A stretch of DNA of 18,527 nt from Eubacteriales bacterium (GCA_029974855.1 JARKQO010000400.1:1-18527), one strand, 5' to 3'. Positions 6,248 to 14,228 are shown, numbered from the stretch's first letter. Notes: generated by a model not told the origin, from the letters alone. Program-made: numbers and translations.

Positions 6248-6536
6248 ACAGCAATACCTCGTCCTTGGAGACGGTGGACAAAAAGTCCTGATCCCGGGCA
6301 TCCGATGTGATCACATCGACTGGGATATGCAAGGCTTCCTCAAGGGTGAGGCGAAAATCAGCAAGCTGGAATAGCGAACGGATTGCGCCTTTTTCAATGC
6401 GGATATCCAAATCGCTAAAAGACGTAGCTTCGTTGCGGCCATAGGAGCCAAACGCATACACGCGCTTGACCCCGAATTGCTTGGCAACCGGCGCGACCAC
6501 CTGCCGCAACGTCCCCAGGTCATACGCCTCTTGCAT
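6234..6536 (-). CDS. MntA-type nucleotidyltransferase (antitoxin-like)
   Basis: A 100-residue minimal nucleotidyltransferase. The motif GSYGR (30-34) is followed by SDLDI with D42 and D44. A third acidic residue is in PVDVI (D74), so the active site looks complete. In studied MntA-HepT modules the MntA protein neutralises the HepT toxin by AMPylating a tyrosine near its RNase motif. Here the partner gene that follows is reduced to 33 codons, so this appears to be an orphan antitoxin or a protein with another target. The ATG follows GGAAGGGG by seven bases. The gene has its own strong promoter and is divergent from the beta-CASP gene. The surrounding DNA is less GC-rich than its neighbours, compatible with acquisition by transfer. 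Confidence 0.85.
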   Translation of the reverse strand: MQEAYDLGTLRQVVAPVAKQFGVKRVYAFGSYGRNEATSFSDLDIRIEKGAIRSLFQLADFRLTLEEALHIPVDVITSDARDQDFLSTVSKDEVLLYAEQ

Positions 6537-6585
6537 ACGCTGGCCCCTTCCTTTGCGCGTTGAAACGCCGCGTTTTTCTATCTCT

Positions 6586-6614
6586 ATTATACGCTATTTC
6601 CTTTTGGCAATCAA
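6586..6614 (-). promoter_or_regulatory. Promoter of the nucleotidyltransferase/hepT unit
   Basis: On the minus strand TTGATT (6614-6609), 17 bases and a perfect TATAAT (6591-6586) are present. The leader to the ATG at 6536 is about 42 bases. Confidence 0.8.
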
Positions 6615-6629
6615 CCTGTGGGCGCGGCA

Positions 6630-6653
6630 CATAGCCCAGCCCGAAGGGCTATG
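6630..6653. promoter_or_regulatory. Hairpin/dyad between two divergent promoters
   Basis: CATAGCCC (6630-6637) pairs with GGGCTATG (6646-6653), eight perfect pairs around an eight-base loop. An alternative AGCCC/GGGCT stem (6638-6650) uses the same right half. It sits between the -35 boxes of the nucleotidyltransferase and beta-CASP promoters, so it could be an operator serving both. No regulator is known. Confidence 0.5.
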
Positions 6654-6660
6654 GACCCGA

Positions 6661-6689
6661 TTGCTTCCCCTTCTAAATAATGCTATAAT
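6661..6689 (+). promoter_or_regulatory. Promoter of the beta-CASP ribonuclease-like gene
   Basis: TTGCTT (6661-6666), 17 bases and a perfect TATAAT (6684-6689) preceded by TGC (extended -10). Transcription should start near 6696, giving a leader of about 36 bases to the ATG at 6732. Confidence 0.85.
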
Positions 6690-6731
6690 GATCGAAACCT
6701 GGTGAAATCTGCCAAAGATGGAGGGAAACCA

Positions 6732-8429
6732 ATGAAGCTGACCTTCTTGGGAGCTGCCCACGAAGTAACGGGCAGCCGTTTTTTATTGGAAGCCTGCGGT
6801 AAGACCATGCTCATCGACTATGGCATGGAGCAGGGCGTGAACCTGTACGACAACGCGCCTTTGCCCCTGCCCGCCGGGGTCCTGGACGCGGTGTTTCTCA
6901 CCCACGCCCATATCGACCACAGCGGCCATTTGCCCCTGCTGTACAAGGAAGGCTTCCGGGGCCCGGTGTACAGCACCCGGGCCACCAAGGAGCTCTGCGA
7001 TATCATGCTGCTGGACTCCGCCCAGATCCAGGAGATGGACGCGGAATGGAAGAACCAGAAGGCCCGGCGCAGCGGCAAGCCATTCACGGAGCCCCTGTAC
7101 ACCCAGCAGGACGCCCTGGGGGTCTGCCAGCTGTTTGTTCCTTGCGTCTACCAAACCGACGTCCCGGCGTTTGAGGGGATTTCCATCCGCTTTCTGGACG
7201 TGGGCCATCTGCTGGGCTCCGCCTCCATCCAGGTGACGGTGACCGAGGGGGGAAAAACAGAAAAGCTGATATTCTCCGGGGACATCGGCAATTTGCGCCA
7301 GCCCTTGCTCAAGGACCCCTCCTACTTCACTCAGGGGGATTACATCGTCATGGAATCCACCTACGGCGACCGGAGCCACGGCCCTGTGCCGGATTACCTG
7401 AGCGCCTTGGCCCAGACCCTCCAGGAGACCTTTGACCGGGGGGGCAATGTGATCATCCCTAGCTTCGCCGTGGGCCGCACCCAGGAGATGCTGTATTTCT
7501 TCCGGCAGCTGAAGGAGGAAAAGCGGGTGAAGGGCCACCCGGACTTCCCCGTCTATGTGGACAGCCCCTTGGCCATCAGCGCCACCCACATCTTCACGGA
7601 AAACACCCTGGAATGCTGCGACGAGGATACTTTGGCCCTGATGCGCCAGGGCATCAACCCCATCTCCTTTGAAGGGCTCAAGGTGGCTATCAGCGCCGAC
7701 GAAAGCAAGCTCATCAACGAGGACCCCATTCCCAAGGTCATCATCTCCGCCAGCGGCATGTGCGACGCGGGCCGGGTGCGCCATCATCTGAAGCACAACC
7801 TGTGGCGGCCGGAATCCACGGTGCTCTTCGTGGGCTACCAAAGCGCGGGCACCTTGGGCCGCAGCCTGGTGGACGGGGCCCAGTCCGTGAAGCTCTTCGG
7901 GGAGGACATCCAGGTGAAGGCCACCATCCGGCAGCTGGCCGGGGTCAGCGGCCACGCGGACAACAACGGCCTGATGAAGTGGATTCGGAGCTTTGAAACC
8001 CAGCCCAAGCATGTGTTTGTGGTCCACGGGGAGGACGCCGTGGCGGACCTGTTCGCCGCCCGGGTCGCCCAGGAGCTGGGCTGGACAGCCCACGCCCCCT
8101 ACAATGGGGAGGTATGGGATTTAGCCTCCGGTGTGATGGTCCAGGAAGGCAACCGGCTGAAGCTGGAGAAGCCCTCCCGGGAGGCGGCGGCCGCCGACGA
8201 GGCCCCAGCTCCCATGGCCCCCTCCGCTTCCCCCGCCGTGCCCCGGCAGGAAGCCCCCGCCAAGAGGCCCCAGGCTGACCCGGGCAGCCCCTACGGGCAG
8301 CTGGTGCTGGCGGGCCAGAGGCTGGCAAGCCTCATCCAGCGGATGGAAGGCCGCAGCCGCAAGGACATGGACAAGCTGGCCAAGCAGCTTTACGCCGTGC
8401 TGAAGCGGTTTGACAAAAGCAGGCGCTGA
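6732..8429 (+). CDS. Beta-CASP metallo-beta-lactamase fold ribonuclease-like protein
   Basis: A 565-residue protein of the RNA-processing metallo-beta-lactamase group (YSH1/CPSF73-like bacterial branch). Metal ligands are HAHIDH (58-63), H159 (DVGHLLGSA) and D184 (FSGDIGN). The beta-CASP part shows ESTYGDR (208-214), SFAVGRTQE (244-252), SASGMCDAGR (339-348), GHAD (407-410) and VHGED (431-435). It probably cuts or trims RNA in the cytoplasm; the exact substrate is unknown. After about residue 480 come a low-complexity Ala/Pro linker and a basic helical tail (about 518-565). The start at 6732 has GGAGGG six bases upstream; an in-frame ATG at 6702 would fall almost at the predicted transcript end and lacks a binding site. 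It is transcribed alone, divergent from the nucleotidyltransferase gene, and ends before a strong stem-loop. Confidence 0.93.
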   Translation: MKLTFLGAAHEVTGSRFLLEACGKTMLIDYGMEQGVNLYDNAPLPLPAGVLDAVFLTHAHIDHSGHLPLLYKEGFRGPVYSTRATKELCDIMLLDSAQIQEMDAEWKNQKARRSGKPFTEPLYTQQDALGVCQLFVPCVYQTDVPAFEGISIRFLDVGHLLGSASIQVTVTEGGKTEKLIFSGDIGNLRQPLLKDPSYFTQGDYIVMESTYGDRSHGPVPDYLSALAQTLQETFDRGGNVIIPSFAVGRTQEMLYFFRQLKEEKRVKGHPDFPVYVDSPLAISATHIFTENTLECCDEDTLALMRQGINPISFEGLKVAISADESKLINEDPIPKVIISASGMCDAGRVRHHLKHNLWRPESTVLFVGYQSAGTLGRSLVDGAQSVKLFGEDIQVKATIRQLAGVSGHADNNGLMKWIRSFETQPKHVFVVHGEDAVADLFAARVAQELGWTAHAPYNGEVWDLASGVMVQEGNRLKLEKPSREAAAADEAPAPMAPSASPAVPRQEAPAKRPQADPGSPYGQLVLAGQRLASLIQRMEGRSRKDMDKLAKQLYAVLKRFDKSRR

Positions 8430-8446
8430 CCTTGCCAGTAGCCACC

Positions 8447-8485
8447 AAGGGCCCCGGCGGGAACGCTTCTCCCGCCGGGGCCCTT
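8447..8485. terminator. Strong stem-loop between convergent genes (probable bidirectional terminator)
   Basis: AAGGGCCCCGGCGGG (8447-8461) and its perfect complement (8471-8485) form a 15-pair stem with a nine-base loop. It lies 17 bases after the beta-CASP stop codon and 39 bases beyond the stop of the convergent GNAT gene. The outer A-T pairs supply a few terminal T residues on either strand, but the T-tract is short. Confidence 0.8.
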
Positions 8486-8524
8486 GTATCTCTCCGCAAA
8501 CTCAAAAGAAAGAGGCTCCTTGCC

Positions 8525-9115
8525 TTACAGCCACCTTCTGTAGACGCAATACCCCTCCGCTTCCTTATGCTTGGTAAAACCGCTGTTTTCATACATGGCG
8601 GGATGGCCGTGATAATGGGCATAGCAGTCCAGTTCCCCGGAAGCGGGATAGGCCTCCAGCGCCCGGTACCCTTGCTCCGCCGCATCCCGGGCCACCCGAT
8701 CCAGTAAGGCCAAGGCAACCCCTTGTCTGCGGGCCCCGGGGGCCACCAAAAAGCAGGTGACGGACTTCACGGACAGCTCCTCCCCCTGGTCCCAAAGCTC
8801 CTTATTTTCGCGGAGCTTGGGGTAGCTCTCCTTGTTTCCGGCGTTGCACCAGCCCACCACCTGCCCGTCCCCATACGCCAGATACCCGTTCAGCTTCCCT
8901 TCCTTGATCAGGTCGATGGCCATATTTCGCGGGATCTCGCGGGTCCATTCCCCGGAATGCTCGGCTTCAATCCTTTGCTCCTCCTGCTCTCCCAGGTGGT
9001 AATAGGTGCAATAGCACCACGACCATTCCTGGTGGTCGGCAAAGGCGGTGTTGTCGAAAAAATCAAGATAATCCTCCAGCAGCCCCGGCTCCAGCGGGCG
9101 GATTTCCAACTGCAT
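8525..9115 (-). CDS. GNAT family N-acetyltransferase
   Basis: A 196-residue acetyltransferase-fold protein. The acetyl-CoA binding motif A is at about 120-140: beta-strand VTCFLVAPGARRQGVALALL, with the RRQGVA turn corresponding to the canonical R/Q-x-x-G-x-G/A. The last third (RALEAYPASGE, then HPAMYENSGF) matches the typical GNAT end with a Tyr before the final strand. The N-terminal half has an unusual aromatic/Cys segment WSWCYCTYYH (31-40), seen in a subgroup of Firmicutes acetyltransferases. The substrate is unknown. The ATG follows GGGAGG by eight bases and lies 33 bases after the YciI-like gene, so it is probably the last gene of the rmlA-rmlB transcript, ending at the shared stem-loop. 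Confidence 0.88.
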   Translation of the reverse strand: MQLEIRPLEPGLLEDYLDFFDNTAFADHQEWSWCYCTYYHLGEQEEQRIEAEHSGEWTREIPRNMAIDLIKEGKLNGYLAYGDGQVVGWCNAGNKESYPKLRENKELWDQGEELSVKSVTCFLVAPGARRQGVALALLDRVARDAAEQGYRALEAYPASGELDCYAHYHGHPAMYENSGFTKHKEAEGYCVYRRWL

Positions 9116-9148
9116 CGGTACAGCCTCCCTTCCTCAGAACGGGAAAAA

Positions 9149-9436
9149 TCAGTCCAGCAAATAGCCGTTCTCTTTTTCGGCCACCTGCAGCGTTTTCAAT
9201 TGATAGGTCTTATATCCTTCCGCGATATAAGGGTCGGCCTTGGCAAGGGTATCGGCCTGTTCGTAGGAGGGAACCTTCAAAATCACCATGCCGCCGCCCT
9301 CCTCACGGAAGGGCCCGCAAAGAAACAGCTTTCCCGCCGCGTCCAGCTCTTTCAAATGCTCCACATGCCGCTGGATTACGCCCATTTCAAGCTTCCTGCG
9401 GCTTTCCATCAGCATCACATACAGGTCTCTTTCCAT
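9149..9436 (-). CDS. YciI-like (YCII domain) protein
   Basis: A 95-residue protein of the small ferredoxin-like-fold YciI family. Features are conserved histidines in RHVEHLKEL (H24, H27), AGKLFLCGPF (34-43), the GGGMVIL strand (47-53) and the Asp of ADPYIAEG (D68). In related proteins a His/Asp pair is thought to form an active site, but the reaction is unknown. The start is the ATG of MERDLYVM; the longer in-frame start would overlap the rmlB stop codon region. It begins 16 bases after rmlB and is co-transcribed with it. Nothing ties it directly to sugar nucleotide synthesis. Confidence 0.85.
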   Translation of the reverse strand: MERDLYVMLMESRRKLEMGVIQRHVEHLKELDAAGKLFLCGPFREEGGGMVILKVPSYEQADTLAKADPYIAEGYKTYQLKTLQVAEKENGYLLD

Positions 9437-9452
9437 TGGTCCGCCTTTCCCC

Positions 9453-10472
9453 CTACCGGTTCCCGTACATCCTCTCATAATAGGCCTGGTAGTCCCCAGC
9501 CAAAATATGCTCCCACCATTCCCGATTCTCCAGATACCACTTCACGGTGCCCCGGATGCCCTCCTCAAAGGGGGTCTCCGGCAGCCAGCCCAGCTCCCGG
9601 TGGATTTTGGCCGGATCGATGGCATAGCGCATGTCGTGGCCGGGGCGGTCGGTGACAAAGGTGATGAGGCTTTCGGGCTTGCCCAGCTCCCGCAAAATGG
9701 TTTTCACCACCTGGAGGTTGCTGCGCTCGTTGTGGCCGCCCACGTTGTAGACCTCGCCTTCCCGGCCCCTGCGCATCACCAGGTCGATGGCGGCGCAATG
9801 GTCCTGAACATACAGCCAGTCCCGCACGTTCTCGCCCTTGCCGTACACCGGCAGGCTCTGGTCCGCCAGGGCCCGGGTGATCATCAGGGGGATCAGCTTC
9901 TCCGGGAAGTGATAGGGGCCGTAGTTGTTGCTGCACCGGGTGATGGACACCGGCAGGCGGAAGGTGCGGGCATAGGCCAGCACCACCAGATCCGCCGAGG
10001 CCTTGCTGGCGGAGTAGGGGGAGGAGGTGTGCAAAGGGGTTTCCTCGGTGAAGAACAGATCCGGGCGGTCCAAGGGCAGATCCCCATACACCTCGTCGGT
10101 GGACACCTGGTGATAGCGGCCCACGCCGAACTTCCGGCAGGCATCCATCAGCACCTGGGTACCCAGAATGTTGGTGCGCAAAAACACCTCCGGGTCCGTC
10201 ACCGAGCGGTCCACATGGGATTCCGCCGCAAAGTTCACCACGATGTCGGGTTTTTCCTGTTCAAAGAGGTCAAACACCAGCTTCCGGTCCGCAATATCCC
10301 CCTTGACGAACCGGAACCGGTCATTTTGCAAGGCCTCCGCCAAGGTCTCCAGGTTGCCCGCGTAGGTGAGGGCGTCCAGGCAGATCACCTGATCCGACGG
10401 GTGGCGTTCCAGCTGGTAGTACACGAAGTTGCCGCCGATGAACCCCGCGCCCCCTGTGACCAAAATCTTCAT
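9453..10472 (-). CDS. rmlB: dTDP-glucose 4,6-dehydratase
   Basis: A 339-residue extended short-chain dehydrogenase/reductase that converts dTDP-glucose to dTDP-4-keto-6-deoxyglucose, the second step towards dTDP-rhamnose and other deoxysugars. The NAD-binding motif GGAGFIGG is at 7-14, DALTYAGN (33-40) is typical of RmlB, and STDEVYG (124-130) carries the catalytic Thr-Asp-Glu set. YSASK (153-157) holds the Tyr/Lys pair. The C-terminal part ([15 protein letters not shown], then [11 protein letters not shown]) is also characteristic. The length is normal. It starts 12 bases after rmlA and shares its transcript. The product feeds cell-surface polysaccharide. The rmlC and rmlD steps are not encoded here. 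Confidence 0.96.
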   Translation of the reverse strand: MKILVTGGAGFIGGNFVYYQLERHPSDQVICLDALTYAGNLETLAEALQNDRFRFVKGDIADRKLVFDLFEQEKPDIVVNFAAESHVDRSVTDPEVFLRTNILGTQVLMDACRKFGVGRYHQVSTDEVYGDLPLDRPDLFFTEETPLHTSSPYSASKASADLVVLAYARTFRLPVSITRCSNNYGPYHFPEKLIPLMITRALADQSLPVYGKGENVRDWLYVQDHCAAIDLVMRRGREGEVYNVGGHNERSNLQVVKTILRELGKPESLITFVTDRPGHDMRYAIDPAKIHRELGWLPETPFEEGIRGTVKWYLENREWWEHILAGDYQAYYERMYGNR

Positions 10473-10484
10473 GACCGCCCTCCT

Positions 10485-11384
10485 TTACTCCTCGTCCCTG
10501 TTGTACAAGATGCGGCCCGCGGCCACCCTCTTCAAATGCTCCCCGTAAGGGGATTTGCCGTACCGTTCGGCGGAGGCCAGCAGCGTGTCGTAGTTGATCC
10601 AGCCTTGGGAATAGGCGATTTCCTCCAAAGCGGCGATCTTGATGCTCTGCCGCTTCTCCACGATTTGCACGAAGCTGGCGGCCTCCACCAGGCTGTCCAT
10701 GGTGCCGGTGTCCAGCCAGGCAAAGCCCCGGCCCAACACCGTGGCCCGCAGGGAGCCGTCCCGCAGATACAGATCGTTGAGGGATGTGATTTCCAACTCT
10801 CCCCGGGCGCTGGGCTTCACCTGCTTGGCCATGGACACCACCCGCCGGTCATAAAAGTACAAACCGGTGATGCAGTAGTTGCTCTTGGGGTATTGGGGCT
10901 TCTCCTCCACGGAGAGCACCTTGCCCTGCTCGTTAAACTCCACGATGCCAAAGCGCTCCGGGTCGTTCACATAGTAGCCGAAGATGGTGGCCAGGCCCCG
11001 ACGGGCGTTGCGCACCGCCTGGGCTAGCATGGCGGAAAAGCCGTTGCCGTAAAAGATATTGTCCCCCAGCACCATGGCGCAGGGCTCGTCCCCGATAAAG
11101 TCCTCCCCGATGAGAAAGGCCTGGGCCAGCCCGTCCGGGGAGGGCTGCACCGCGTAGTGCAAGGACAGGCCGAACTGGCCGCCGTCCCCCAGCAAATCCC
11201 GGAAGCGGGGGGTGTCCGTGGGGGTGGAGATGATGAGGATCTCCCGGATGCCCGCCAGCATCAGCGTGGACAGGGGATAATAGATCATGGGCTTGTCGTA
11301 CACGGGCAAGAGCTGCTTGCTGGTGACCATGGTCAGGGGATACAGCCGGGTCCCCGCTCCTCCCGCCAGAACGATTCCTTTCAT
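10485..11384 (-). CDS. rmlA: Glucose-1-phosphate thymidylyltransferase
   Basis: A 299-residue enzyme that makes dTDP-glucose from dTTP and glucose-1-phosphate. The nucleotide-binding signature [13 protein letters not shown] is at 6-18, [17 protein letters not shown] at 22-38, and LGDNIFYG (106-113) has the metal-binding Asp. [10 protein letters not shown] and GFAWLDTGT in the C-terminal half are also typical. The length is that of RmlA. The ATG follows AAGGAG by eight bases. It heads the transcript rmlA-rmlB-yciI-GNAT, with a possible promoter about 60 bases upstream. Confidence 0.96.
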   Translation of the reverse strand: MKGIVLAGGAGTRLYPLTMVTSKQLLPVYDKPMIYYPLSTLMLAGIREILIISTPTDTPRFRDLLGDGGQFGLSLHYAVQPSPDGLAQAFLIGEDFIGDEPCAMVLGDNIFYGNGFSAMLAQAVRNARRGLATIFGYYVNDPERFGIVEFNEQGKVLSVEEKPQYPKSNYCITGLYFYDRRVVSMAKQVKPSARGELEITSLNDLYLRDGSLRATVLGRGFAWLDTGTMDSLVEAASFVQIVEKRQSIKIAALEEIAYSQGWINYDTLLASAERYGKSPYGEHLKRVAAGRILYNRDEE

Positions 11385-11442
11385 GCCATATTCTCCTTTT
11401 CAGCGAGGCTTTCCCGATGCAATCGCTGCCTTTCGCAGTCAC

Positions 11443-11471
11443 AGTATACAGGAAATTGCCGAAAAAGGGAA
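11443..11471 (-). promoter_or_regulatory. Possible promoter of the rmlA-rmlB transcript
   Basis: On the minus strand TATACT (11448-11443) is a good -10 box. The hexamer 17 bases upstream, TTCCCT (11471-11466), is a poor -35 box. The position suits the rmlA start at 11384, but the promoter is weaker than others in the window. Confidence 0.45.
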
Positions 11472-11543
11472 GGCTGGAAAAGCCGTGGCTGAAGGAAGCC
11501 CCCTCCACGGCACCATCCGCAAAAGCATCCGCCATCAACAAAA

Positions 11544-11581
11544 AGCCCAACGCCGGCGGCTCTCCCCGTGGGCGTTGGGCT
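11544..11581 (-). terminator. Rho-independent terminator of the small hypothetical gene
   Basis: On the minus strand AGCCCAACGCC (11581-11571) and GGCGTTGGGCT (11554-11544) pair perfectly over 11 bases with a 16-base loop. TTTTGTT follows immediately. It lies about 47 bases after the stop of the small gene and separates it from rmlA. Confidence 0.85.
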
Positions 11582-11628
11582 TAGGCTTTTCCCCGGCACG
11601 GCGTTTCATGGCCGGGTGGCAAGACCCC

Positions 11629-11856
11629 TCATTGCAAATCGATGTCGCTGTCGGTCTCGTCCTCGAATATCCCCCGGTACTGGGACAGCCGCAGGCCGCT
11701 GCGGGCAATGTTGTTGGCCAGGCTGGCCAGCTCCTCTCTGGTCCGGACCTGATCAGCCCTGGCCCGGACCCGGTCCTGTACGAACATGGGCAAGGACCCA
11801 AAGAAGGCGCTGGCCTCCTGGTCATTGTTCAATAGCTGCTGTAGCGAATCCGACAT
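11629..11856 (-). CDS. Small hypothetical protein (75 aa)
   Basis: I do not recognise a named family. The protein starts MSDSLQQLL, is soluble and rather acidic at its C-terminus (EDETDSDIDLQ), and looks all-helical. A SLPMFVQDRVRARADQ helix is followed by a TREELASLAN segment. The pattern of a short Phe/Pro/Val-Gln helix followed by an EEL motif resembles small uncharacterised proteins in Clostridia, but I cannot confirm this. The start is supported by GGGGAGG five bases upstream; the longer in-frame opening lacks a comparable site. It is divergent from ruvC and has its own terminator, which supports it being a real gene. No convincing promoter was found in the 175 bases upstream. Confidence 0.75.
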   Translation of the reverse strand: MSDSLQQLLNNDQEASAFFGSLPMFVQDRVRARADQVRTREELASLANNIARSGLRLSQYRGIFEDETDSDIDLQ

Positions 11857-11957
11857 GGCATCCTCCCCTTTCCTCCCTAGTATGCCAAACAAGCCCCCGG
11901 GCCATGCGGGCAAGCTCCGCCTTCCCCCACCCCTGCCGAACAAACATTCCCTCGCCA

Positions 11958-11986
11958 TTGACAAACCCTCCCAAACCCCGTATCAT
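11958..11986 (+). promoter_or_regulatory. Promoter of the ruvC-ruvA-ruvB-queA operon
   Basis: A perfect TTGACA (11958-11963), 17 bases and TATCAT (11981-11986). The leader to ruvC is about 40 bases. No SOS (LexA/DinR) box of the GAAC-N4-GTTC type is seen around it. Confidence 0.88.
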
Positions 11987-12031
11987 AGGCGTGGATTGAA
12001 ACCGCGAAACCACAGAAAGGGTGCGAGGGCG

Positions 12032-12526
12032 ATGGTGATCCTGGGCATCGACCCCGGCCTGGCCACTTTGGGCTGGGGCGTCATCGAGGCGCAGCCCGGC
12101 AGGCAGCGGCTGGTGGACTATGGCTGCATCCTCACCACCCCTCAGATGCGGCTGCCGGAACGGCTGGGGCAGATTCAGGCGGACATGCAAGGCCTCCTGG
12201 CCCGATACAGCCCAGAGGAAATCGCCTTTGAGGAGCTGTTCTTCGCCAAAAACGTCACCACGGCCTTCACCGTGGGGGCCGCCCGGGGCGTTTCCATCGC
12301 GGTGTGCGCGGCCCATACGGACCGATTATACGAATACACCCCTATGCAGGTGAAGCTGGCGGTGGCGGGCCACGGAGGCGCGGCAAAGGGGCAGATTCAG
12401 CAGATGGTGAAGCTGCTGCTGGGCCTGGAGGCCATCCCCAAACCCGACGACGCGGCGGACGCCATCGCTATCGCCCTGACCCACGCCGCCACAGGCCCCG
12501 CCAAGGCGCAGTTTTGGATGAAATAA
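12032..12526 (+). CDS. ruvC: Crossover junction endodeoxyribonuclease RuvC
   Basis: A 164-residue Holliday junction resolvase of normal length. The RNase H-like catalytic acids are in place: D7 (GIDPG), E67 (AFEELFFAKN) and the pair D140/D143 (DDAADAIAIALTH). GHGGAAKGQIQ (113-123) matches the usual DNA-contact loop. It cuts four-way junctions bound by RuvAB during recombination. The start was placed at MVILGIDPG, because the frame upstream is open but runs through the promoter. Its binding site (GAGGG) is close to the ATG and only moderate. It is the first gene of the ruvCAB-queA operon, with a 13-base gap to ruvA. Confidence 0.96.
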   Translation: MVILGIDPGLATLGWGVIEAQPGRQRLVDYGCILTTPQMRLPERLGQIQADMQGLLARYSPEEIAFEELFFAKNVTTAFTVGAARGVSIAVCAAHTDRLYEYTPMQVKLAVAGHGGAAKGQIQQMVKLLLGLEAIPKPDDAADAIAIALTHAATGPAKAQFWMK

Positions 12527-12539
12527 GGAGTAAAAGCCC

Positions 12540-13160
12540 ATGATTGCCATGATTTTGGGAACCGTCGCGGAGAAAAGCGAGGGGGAGGTAGTCCTCCAGA
12601 CCTCGGGAGGGGTGGGCTACCGGCTGCTGTGCAGCATGAACACCCTCTCGGTGCTTCCGGGGGTGGGGGCCCAGTGCAAGCTCCACACCCACCTGGCTGT
12701 CCGGGAGGATGCCATGGAGCTGTACGGCTTTTCCCAGCGGGAGGAGCGGGACATGTTCCGGCGGCTCATCTCCGTGTCGGGCATCGGCCCCCGCACGGCC
12801 CTTTTCGTGCTGGGCAGCATGCCCCTCCAAGACCTGCGGCTGGCCATCCTCACAGGGGATTTGAATGCCCTGTCCAGGGCTCCGGGGATTGGCAAAAAAA
12901 CCGCCCAGCGCATCGCCCTGGAGCTAAAGGACCGGGTGGCCCAGGACGCTTTGGCCAGCGGCATGGAGCTGGACGCCCTGACCTTTTCCGATGCCGAGGC
13001 CCCGGCCCAGGACGCCCTGGGGGAGGCCATGCAAGCCCTCAAGGCTTTGGGCTACAGCCCCCAGGAGGCCGCCGCCGCCCTGAAAGGGGTGAAGGGGCAG
13101 GGGGATACGGCGGACGAGCTAATCCGCCTGGCCCTGCGGCACATGGCAAAGCAAGCCTAA
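12540..13160 (+). CDS. ruvA: Holliday junction branch migration protein RuvA
   Basis: A 206-residue protein that binds the four-way junction and loads RuvB. The N-terminal OB-fold runs from MIAMILGTV to about 63. Tandem helix-hairpin-helix segments are seen at LISVSGIGPRTAL (76-88) and LSRAPGIGKKTAQRIALEL (110-128). After a flexible linker, the C-terminal RuvB-contacting domain (ALKALGYSPQEAAAAL) ends the protein. The ATG follows AAGGAG by nine bases. Length and architecture are normal. Gaps are 13 bases from ruvC and 15 bases to ruvB. Confidence 0.96.
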   Translation: MIAMILGTVAEKSEGEVVLQTSGGVGYRLLCSMNTLSVLPGVGAQCKLHTHLAVREDAMELYGFSQREERDMFRRLISVSGIGPRTALFVLGSMPLQDLRLAILTGDLNALSRAPGIGKKTAQRIALELKDRVAQDALASGMELDALTFSDAEAPAQDALGEAMQALKALGYSPQEAAAALKGVKGQGDTADELIRLALRHMAKQA

Positions 13161-13175
13161 GAAGGAGCGCATCAC

Positions 13176-14228
13176 ATGGCCACGGACGAGCGAGTGATCA
13201 CCACGGAATTCCGCCGGGGGGAGGACGAGCAGGAAAAGAGCCTGCGGCCCAAAACCCTCCGGGAATATATCGGCCAGGAGCCCATCAAGGCCAGCCTGGG
13301 CATTTCCATCCAGGCGGCCCTTCAGCGCCGGGAATCCCTGGACCATCTGCTGCTCTACGGCCCGCCGGGCCTGGGCAAAACCACCTTGGCGGGGATCATC
13401 GCCGCCGAGATGGGCCAGAGCATCCGCATCACCAGCGGCCCCGCCATCGACCGGCCCGGGGATTTGGCCAGCATCCTCACCAACCTGGCGGACGGGGACG
13501 TGCTGTTTATCGACGAAATCCACCGCCTCAGCCGGGCCGTGGAGGAAGTGCTCTACCCCGCCATGGAGGATTACGCCCTGGACATCATGATCGGCAAGGG
13601 GCCCACGGCCCGCAGCATCCGGCTGGATTTGCCCCGCTTCACGCTGGTGGGGGCCACCACCCGGGCGGGGCTGCTGAGTGCGCCGCTGCGGGACCGCTTT
13701 GGCCTGCTGTTCCGGCTGGAAATGTACCAAACGGAGGAATTAGCGGCCATCGTCCGCCGCAGCGCGGGCAGTTTGTGCGTCCAGGCCACGGACGAGGGCA
13801 TTTTGGAGATTGCAAGCCGCAGCCGGGGCACCCCCCGCATCGCCAACCGGATGCTGCGCCGGGTGCGGGATTTCGCCCAGATCAAGGCCGACGGGGTCAT
13901 CGACTATGAGGTGGCCAAGCAGGGTTTGGACATGCTGGATATTGACGAGCTGGGCCTGGACAAGCTGGACCGGCTGATGCTCTCCACCATGATGGACAAG
14001 TTCGCCGGGGGCCCCGTGGGGCTGGATACCCTCAGCGCCATGACCGGGGAGGACCCGGTGACCATCGAGGATGTGTACGAGCCTTATTTGATGCAGCTGG
14101 GCTTTCTGATGCGCACCCCCAGGGGGCGGGTGGCCACCCCCTCGGCCTATGCGCATATGGGGCGCACGCCCCAGGGGGAAGGCCCCTTGATGGACCGGCC
14201 GGATGGGGTTGAACAGCTAAAAATCTAA
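13176..14228 (+). CDS. ruvB: Holliday junction branch migration helicase RuvB
   Basis: A 350-residue AAA+ motor that drives branch migration with RuvA. The N-terminal family segment [12 protein letters not shown] (23-34) precedes Walker A GPPGLGKT (62-69), Walker B FIDEIHRL (111-118), sensor 1 GATTRAG (159-165) and the arginine finger region PLRDRFG (170-176). The C-terminal winged-helix domain ([15 protein letters not shown], TPRGR) is complete. The ATG follows AAGGAG by eight bases. It is 15 bases after ruvA and 39 bases before queA, with no terminator, consistent with one operon. Confidence 0.97.
   Translation: MATDERVITTEFRRGEDEQEKSLRPKTLREYIGQEPIKASLGISIQAALQRRESLDHLLLYGPPGLGKTTLAGIIAAEMGQSIRITSGPAIDRPGDLASILTNLADGDVLFIDEIHRLSRAVEEVLYPAMEDYALDIMIGKGPTARSIRLDLPRFTLVGATTRAGLLSAPLRDRFGLLFRLEMYQTEELAAIVRRSAGSLCVQATDEGILEIASRSRGTPRIANRMLRRVRDFAQIKADGVIDYEVAKQGLDMLDIDELGLDKLDRLMLSTMMDKFAGGPVGLDTLSAMTGEDPVTIEDVYEPYLMQLGFLMRTPRGRVATPSAYAHMGRTPQGEGPLMDRPDGVEQLKI

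Noticed and set aside
6702..6731. Upstream in-frame ATG for the beta-CASP gene
   Set aside because: It would sit only a few bases after the predicted transcription start and lacks a binding site; the ATG at 6732 has GGAGGG at ideal spacing.
11991..12003. GTGGATTGAAACC, like the end of many CRISPR repeats
   Set aside because: A single occurrence with no repeat-spacer periodicity and no cas genes nearby; it lies in the ruvC leader.
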